Below are positions 58,908 to 64,000 of a stretch of 64,000 bases of DNA, in pieces. Each line of letters starts with the position of its first letter. Positions within the stretch are counted from its first letter, which is position 1. A program made the translations under genes and the position numbers. Under the pieces are notes generated by a model. The model saw only the letters and a program-made list of their open reading frames with translations. It had not been told where the DNA came from and did not search any database. The DNA is from Bacteroidota bacterium (GTDB lineage: Bacteria; Bacteroidota; Bacteroidia; B-17B0; Aurantibacillaceae). The stretch lies in NCBI GenBank assembly GCA_016702705.1, contig JADJDM010000006.1:1-64000 (forward strand), read 5' to 3'.

Positions 58908-61457
58908 ATGAAAAAGATAGATTGGCTAATAACGATTGCAACATTTGTATTCAGTTATTTATTTTACAGACAAATTACAGGAATTAACTATTTAGTATTC
59001 AGTGTTGCATTAAGTGTAGGTTATTTAGTGTTAAACAAAGATTTACTAAAGAATAAGAATTGGATGCTGTTTAGTATTACATCGTTACTTTCTTCTTTTT
59101 TCATCATGTGGCATCATAGCAATTTAGCTGTGTGGGCTACCATTTGTTCATTGCTATTGCAATCAGCTTGGAATAAACTACTTAATTGGATTAGGTGTGT
59201 TTGTAATTGCACTTATTTTCTTTTTAATCTACAAAAATGCAAATCCATTATTTGAAAAATATACTGAGAAAATAAATTTAGACTTTATAAGCGGACCTTG
59301 GATTGCTTTTACATTATTGGGATTCTTAATTGTTTATGGTTTAATCAGAAATCAACGAATAAAAGCAATAGATAATTTTGAAGATTCTCTTTTATTAAGT
59401 TTAAACAAAACCGACAAGCTTTCTAAATCATTTGAACGCCCTGCTGGTATTGCTTTGTTTTTATTACTTAATGTAATGCTATTATTCATAAATATTTTAG
59501 ATGTTGTTTATTTATACGTATTAAAACAATTACCAGAGGGTATTAGTCATACCCAATTTGTGCATGATGGTGTTGGAATGCTAATCCTATCGATTGTATT
59601 GGGAATAACAATCATTTTAGTTCTATTTAGAAATGCACTAAACTTTGAGCAAAACAATAAAATTATTAAAACGCTAGTTGCATTTTGGATTATTCAAAAT
59701 ATAATGATGATTATTTCTACTTGTGTGCGCAATCAAATTTATGTAACGGAATTTAACTTTACATACAAACGTATTGGCGTATTTGTTTATTTAATTCTAG
59801 CTTCCTTTGGATTAATAACAACTCTTTACAAGGTATATTATAAAAAGAGTAACTGGTATTTAGTTAAAATTAACTCATTGATTGGAGTTTTATTTTTGTG
59901 TGCTTCTGCTTCAATTGATTGGGACAAACAAATAAACCAATTTAATATCAGCCAAAAGCAAAACAAACTAATTGCCTTAGATAAAAAGTATTTGCTTGGA
60001 TTATCTGAAATTAGTATTCCTTACTTACAAAAAATCAAAAGTCACCCAACCTTTAACACCGATTCAGTTAAATTAAATGACCTTAGAGGAATAGACAGTT
60101 TTTCAGGAGAATTTAATAATTATGCCTACAATTTAAACAGTGAAGAATTAGATAAAAAAACGTATGACTTCTTGAAAAGACAACACAAGTACAACGCTTG
60201 GCAATCATGGAATCAAAGAGATCAGTACATTCTATCCGAATTGAATACATTAAATGAGAAAAATGAAATTAAAATCTTGAGCATTAAAAACCAAGAATTG
60301 GATAGTATTGGATTATTAAAGATTTTCAACAATGTAACTGAAGTAAATCTAACTGGTTCATTTGGGAATCACTATGAATTTTTAAGTGAATACAAGCAAC
60401 TTAAAAATTTAGATTTAAGTTTTAATAAATTAGAAAAATTCAGCAAAGTTCCTGCTTCTAAATCTTTAGAATCAATGAATTTAAGTAACAATTTAGTTAA
60501 AGAACTAAGCGCACTAAATTCTTTTGAGCAACTAAAAACATTAAACGTTTCAAATAATCAATTTAATGTTCTTTCGAGTATCCCTACAAATAGCACAATT
60601 GAAGCTTTAGACATAAGTAGCAACAAACAATTATTTGATTTAAGCGGAATCGAAAAACTTAAATCTTTGAAAAACTTGATGCTTCATTTATATACAGAAT
60701 TGATAGATTTCCATATTCAAATAAACTTGAAGCATTAAACTTAACACACATAGATGACATTAGTCGTACATTATTACACATTCCTATTCATAATTCATTA
60801 AAACAATTGGATTTAAGTTACAATCAAAATCCAAACTTAGATTATTTAATGGTTCATAATAAAGCTGCAAATACTTACTTATTAAGATTTCCAAATCTCC
60901 AGTCTCTTAAATTAGTTGATTGCAGTTTAACTGGCGCTTTTGGTTTACAAAATTATAATCAAATTACTGAACTCGACTTATCTAGTAATAAGCTAATCGG
61001 AACAAGCTTCCTAATTAACTATGATAAACTAAACAGTTTATATATTTCAAGTAATGAATTAGAAACGTTAAGCTTTAACACAAAGCAAATTACTATTAAA
61101 ACACTAAACATTAGCTACAATCCCAAATTGGAAGACTTTGGCTTAAAGAGTTAAAAATCTTGAAAATCTTTATGTTTCAAATACACAATTTAATGATTTA
61201 TCACTCTTAACTTGCCAAAAACTCACTTTTACAATTTGGATATTAACTATTGTAAAATAAAAAACTTCAATTTATTGGAAAATTTTAAAAAACTAATAAC
61301 AATAAGTTTAAACGAACCAAAGCCCAATGAAATCAACATATTAAGCAAAATGGAAAACCTAAAAGTGATTAATATAAAACAAAACACACTTTTAACTAAC
61401 AAACAAAAGCAAGAAATAAAACAACAATTAAAAAACAAACAAATAAACTTTATCTAA
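58908..61457 (+). CDS. Membrane-anchored leucine-rich-repeat protein (four frameshifts)
   Basis: About 849 residues when four one-base shifts are corrected (near 59175, 60678, 61152 and 61208). The N-terminal ~330 residues hold about eight membrane helices (YLVFSVALSVGYLVL, PWIAFTLLGFLIVYGLI, MLILSIVLGITIILVLF). The rest is a soluble region with at least ten LRR units of the form L-x-x-L-x-L-S-x-N-x-L (LKNLDLSFNKLEKF, LKTLNVSNNQFNVL, ITELDLSSNKLIGT). Membrane bundle plus LRR is not a family I can name. The repeats stay in register across the breaks, so the gene is probably real and the breaks errors, although four in one gene is many. Confidence 0.65.
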
Positions 61458-61458
61458 T

Positions 61459-62109
61459 ATGCAATCGTTAACTAGACATCAAAAAGCTTTATACGGCTTA
61501 AGTGCATTTGCTATTGCACTTAGTATTACAAGAGTTATTTACACTAATAATTTCTCTTTCTTATTCCTCATATGGAATCTATTCTTGGCTTGGATTCCCT
61601 ATTGGATAAGTAATACAAAGTTTAAAGAACATGATAAAATCAATTTCAAATTAACTTGCTTTGTTGGCATGTGGTTAGCTTTTCTTCCAAACGCGCCATA
61701 TTTATTAACGGACTTAGTTCATTTTCATAGTACAAGTCAAACCAAATGGTTGGATTTGATTTTATTAAGTTCGTATGCGATTTGTGGAGTATTATTATTT
61801 TATTTTAGCTTACAACACTTCAAAACTAACTTCTTACTAAAGCGCAGAAAGAGCTCTCAAATAATTATTTTAATTGGTTTACTTGTGCTTAGTGCTTACG
61901 GAATATTTTTAGGTCGAGAATTGCGTTTTAATAGTTGGGATATTATTAGCAATCCATTAGGACTTTGTATTGCTATTTTTAAATCCGTTTTTGATGCCCA
62001 GCATTATAAGCACACCATTGCGCTCACCTTTATATTTGCGCTATTTTTGTATATTAGCATGCTTGTGTTTGATAACTTATTCTATCAACAAAATGAAAAA
62101 AAGAGCTAA
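61459..62109 (+). CDS. DUF1361 membrane protein
   Basis: 216 residues with about six membrane helices. The DUF1361 motif GMWLAFLPNAPYLLTDLVHF lies near residues 69-88, and LGRELRFNSWDIISNP follows at ~150. The function of this family is unknown. It starts two bases after the LRR gene stop and overlaps dgkA by 17 bases. Confidence 0.9.
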   Translation: MQSLTRHQKALYGLSAFAIALSITRVIYTNNFSFLFLIWNLFLAWIPYWISNTKFKEHDKINFKLTCFVGMWLAFLPNAPYLLTDLVHFHSTSQTKWLDLILLSSYAICGVLLFYFSLQHFKTNFLLKRRKSSQIIILIGLLVLSAYGIFLGRELRFNSWDIISNPLGLCIAIFKSVFDAQHYKHTIALTFIFALFLYISMLVFDNLFYQQNEKKS

Positions 62110-62452
62110 TTCGTTCAAGGCTGCCTTCACTGGATTATATGAAGGCCTAAAAAATCAGTGGAATTTTAAATTCCATTTGATAGCCGCATGCGTGGTAATA
62201 GCTTTAGGATTTTATTTTGAAGTAAGTAAAATGGAATGGTCTGTTCTTCTTCTATGTTGCGCCATGGTAATCTCACTCGAACTAATAAACACTGCAATTG
62301 AATTATTGTGCGATTTTGTTGAACCCAATAAAAATGAGAAAATTCGCATCATTAAAGACATTAGTGCTGCTGGGGTTTTAGTGAGCGCAATAATTGCTGC
62401 TGTAGTTGGAGGAATTGTGTTTGTGCCGAGAATAATCGAAAGATTCTTCTAG
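62093..62452 (+). CDS. dgkA: Diacylglycerol/undecaprenol kinase (DgkA family)
   Basis: 119 residues from the ATG at 62093 (MKKRANSFKAAFTG); the frame extends upstream inside the previous gene but family members start here. Three membrane helices, with the catalytic SLELINTAIELLCDFVEP and KDISAAGVLVSAIIAAVVG motifs and the N-terminal surface helix GLYEGLKNQWNFKFH. It phosphorylates diacylglycerol or undecaprenol at the inner membrane. Its TAG stop shares the palindrome CTAG with the stop of the convergent glycosyltransferase. Confidence 0.92.
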   Translation: MKKRANSFKAAFTGLYEGLKNQWNFKFHLIAACVVIALGFYFEVSKMEWSVLLLCCAMVISLELINTAIELLCDFVEPNKNEKIRIIKDISAAGVLVSAIIAAVVGGIVFVPRIIERFF

Positions 62453-63577
62453 AATAATTCTTTAAACTTTCTCATTAAGCTCTCATCAAAACAATGTTTC
62501 TCCGAATATTGATATGCAGCAATTGATTGCTTTTGATAAACTTCATTTGTTAAAGATAGCGCAGTTTGCAAAGCATTTACAGTTGAACTAATTGAGTTTA
62601 TCTCAACATCCCAACCTACATTGAGTTCCTAGATTTTCCAAGGAGTTGTATTACAATAACAGGAACGTTCCCACAAAATGATTCCACAATGGCATGCCCG
62701 TAATTTTCATATAGCTAAGTAAAAAAAGTAATGATAGTTTGAAATATTGTTTCTTGAACTAATGGCGGAATCATGCGCCTCTTTATAATTAACAACAATG
62801 TTTGGACTTAAGGTTTTAATTATAGCTTCGCATTTTGCCCAATAGCTTTTATCTTCAATGCTTCCGAATATATCTAGTTTTACTTGCCCTTATTAATTCA
62901 TCAATGGATATTACCAAAACATATTTTATTCTCTGAAATTCTTCTAAATTATTCTTAAATACAATTCATTCTTTTCTTTTGCCTGCTGCTGAAGGTTCAA
63001 TTAAATTTACATCAGGCAAATTCTGAATTTCTAGTACTTCACCTTTCCAAAATATTTTTTATATCAATTTTTTATCTTACTTGGTAAAATGCCAAATGAC
63101 CTTTTATGAAATGATAAATTTAGAATAAGCAATAAATAATTTCTTCTTAAAGGTTTTAATTAGAAAGGCTTCCTTAGAAAACATACCTCTTGGTGCTAAC
63201 ACTAATCTGCCTTCATAACCAATCATCTTAATTACTTTAAGCGGAATGATGGAAAAGAATTTAGAATAAAAGCTATTGATATAAATAGTATGCGGGGCAA
63301 TTCCACGAATGTGATTTTCTATAACTTGTGGATTTAAATGACTTTTTGATAAGTAACAAACCTTTGCCTTACCTTTATAATCAATCCATTTATTGCTTTC
63401 AATTCCTTGATACGGTTGTTGTTCTCCAAAATCGGTATCAGTAGTTAAAACATAAAAATCAAATTCACTTGAAAGCTGATTAACAATTGCAGAGACAGAC
63501 TTAATTGGCCCGCCAGCTTTTATGCCTGGCAAAAACCAATCAATAAAGATTAATACTTTCTTTTTTGTCTGCAACAT
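62449..63577 (-). pseudogene. Broken glycosyltransferase family 4 gene
   Basis: The N terminus is intact for 157 residues from the ATG at 63577 (KKVLIFIDWFLPGIKAGGPI, APRGMFSKEAFLIK), a GT4 donor-fold start. Beyond 63104 the frame breaks repeatedly, but pieces of the C-terminal domain are readable in different frames: LPDVNLIEPSAAGKRKE, LDIFGSIEDKSYWAKCEAII, then GHAIVESFCGNVPVIV and a final segment SISSTVNALQTALSL to MRKFKELF with stop at 62449. At least five shifts are needed. It may be a decayed gene or a low-coverage end of the assembly. Its ATG overlaps the stop of asnB (TAATG). Confidence 0.72.
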
Positions 63578-63999
63578 TATCGTTCGAAATTCATTTTATT
63601 TAGCCAGTGACCAAGCACAACTAAATGCCATATACGCGACCAAGTAATCATTGGATCGTCATGTAAAAATCTATCCCACAATGACATTAAATATTTTTCA
63701 TTTACATTCGATCGTTTACCAAGTTCATGCAGGTTTTGTTCGCAAAAAGTCTTTAGTTCATTCTTTAACCAGTGTTTCCAAGGTAAAACAAAACCCATTT
63801 TCTTACGATTCACAACTTCATCGGGCAATAAATCTTTTAACGAATCAGTTAATAATTTTTTTGGAGCAAGTAAACTCTTGTGCTTATCTTCTAAAGCCAA
63901 CACATATTCAACCAATTTATAATCTAAAAATGGAACGCGTACTTCTAATGCAACAGCCATACTCATTTGGTCGGCATCACGTAATAATACATTTTGCAT
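63577..63999 (-). CDS. asnB: Asparagine synthase (glutamine-hydrolysing), C-terminal part, cut by window end
   Basis: The last 140 codons are in the window; the rest lies beyond base 64000. The synthetase domain end is seen: LLRDADQMSMAVALEVRVPF, LDYKLVEYVLALEDKHK, NRKKMGFVLPWKHWLKNEL and WSRIWHLVVLGHWL. Next to a glycosyltransferase it is more likely an amidating enzyme of a polysaccharide cluster than the housekeeping enzyme. The first visible Met is internal. Confidence 0.9.
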   Translation of the reverse strand: MQNVLLRDADQMSMAVALEVRVPFLDYKLVEYVLALEDKHKSLLAPKKLLTDSLKDLLPDEVVNRKKMGFVLPWKHWLKNELKTFCEQNLHELGKRSNVNEKYLMSLWDRFLHDDPMITWSRIWHLVVLGHWLNKMNFER

Positions 64000-64000
64000 A

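Larger units (their letters stand above)
2389..63299. repeat. Interspersed heptamer CGGGGCA / TGCCCCG (at least 27 copies)
   Basis: Found by reading both strands. Plus-strand CGGGGCA starts at 2389, 8837, 14910, 21031, 28312, 28662, 29110, 29569, 33346, 48593, 48745, 56205, 56393, 56463, 58840 and 63293. TGCCCCG starts at 25625, 28913, 38472, 40834, 42866, 45303, 46320, 46791, 52383, 54472 and 57633. All lie in coding regions, in more than one codon phase. The base before it is G or A in most copies and never C. About eight copies of the T variant (TGGGGCA) were also seen; AGGGGCA and GGGGGCA were not. Confidence 0.7.

Noticed and set aside
1..64000. tRNA, rRNA, insertion sequence or prophage genes
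   Set aside because: I looked for tRNA T-loop motifs, transposase motifs and terminal repeats and found none that hold up.

Overview
The window is low-GC DNA from a member of the Bacteroidota. The signs are several proteins with type IX secretion (T9SS) sorting tails of both type A and type B, PorP/SprF-family partners, PKD and Ig-like surface proteins, an outer-membrane beta-barrel receptor, SurA-like and LolA/LolD envelope genes, and promoter-like boxes of the Bacteroidota form TAnnTTTG. Genus cannot be told from the sequence alone.

Layout. 1-4204: a T9SS surface-protein cluster (end of a PKD protein with type B tail, PD40 protein, PorP/SprF protein). 4187-12690: housekeeping and mixed genes (RecQ, an LVIVD-repeat secreted protein, MgtE, a serine hydrolase, a secreted T9SS protein, LolD, a small lipoprotein). 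12817-18030: a periplasmic chaperone operon (PPIase, SurA-N-like lipoprotein, SurA, MoxR ATPase). 18186-22435: a STAS-like protein, two outer-membrane proteins, Nif3-like protein, zinc-ribbon protein. 22509-27162: xanthine dehydrogenase xdhB-xdhA-xdhC. 27259-32365: dicarboxylate symporter, chorismate synthase, GT39 glycosyltransferase, LolA-fold protein, retropepsin-like protease. 32471-35096: RlmD and a Tet-type MFS exporter. 35167-41312: a 1603-residue repeat adhesin with a PorP-SPOR partner. 41484-48292: LolA, PafA phosphatase, a CapD-type sugar-nucleotide enzyme, a TonB-type receptor. 48416-51224: phenylacetyl-CoA epoxidase genes paaA-B-C-D, with an overlooked 32-codon membrane ORF between paaC and paaD. 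51369-55927: an S9 peptidase fused to a DUF5686 barrel protein. 56059-61457: a regulated block (membrane protein, winged-helix regulator, Coq4-like protein, several membrane proteins, a TM-LRR protein) with two copies of the same operator palindrome. 61459-63999: DUF1361 protein, diacylglycerol kinase, then a broken glycosyltransferase and the end of an asparagine synthase, facing the other way.

About 17 genes or gene parts need a one-base correction to read through, mostly in A or T runs, with intact conserved sequence on both sides. I read these as assembly or sequencing indels rather than real pseudogenes, except possibly in the last kilobases. Genes are annotated at their restored extents. 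Once this is done, no gene-free stretch longer than 300 bases remains. I saw no rRNA, tRNA, CRISPR array, insertion sequence or phage gene.

The observations most worth following are: the heptamer CGGGGCA (TGCCCCG), seen at least 27 times although the DNA is AT-rich; the paired TACTTTG-N5-CAAAGTA operators around a winged-helix gene; the small ORF coupled to paaD; and the peptidase-DUF5686 fusion.
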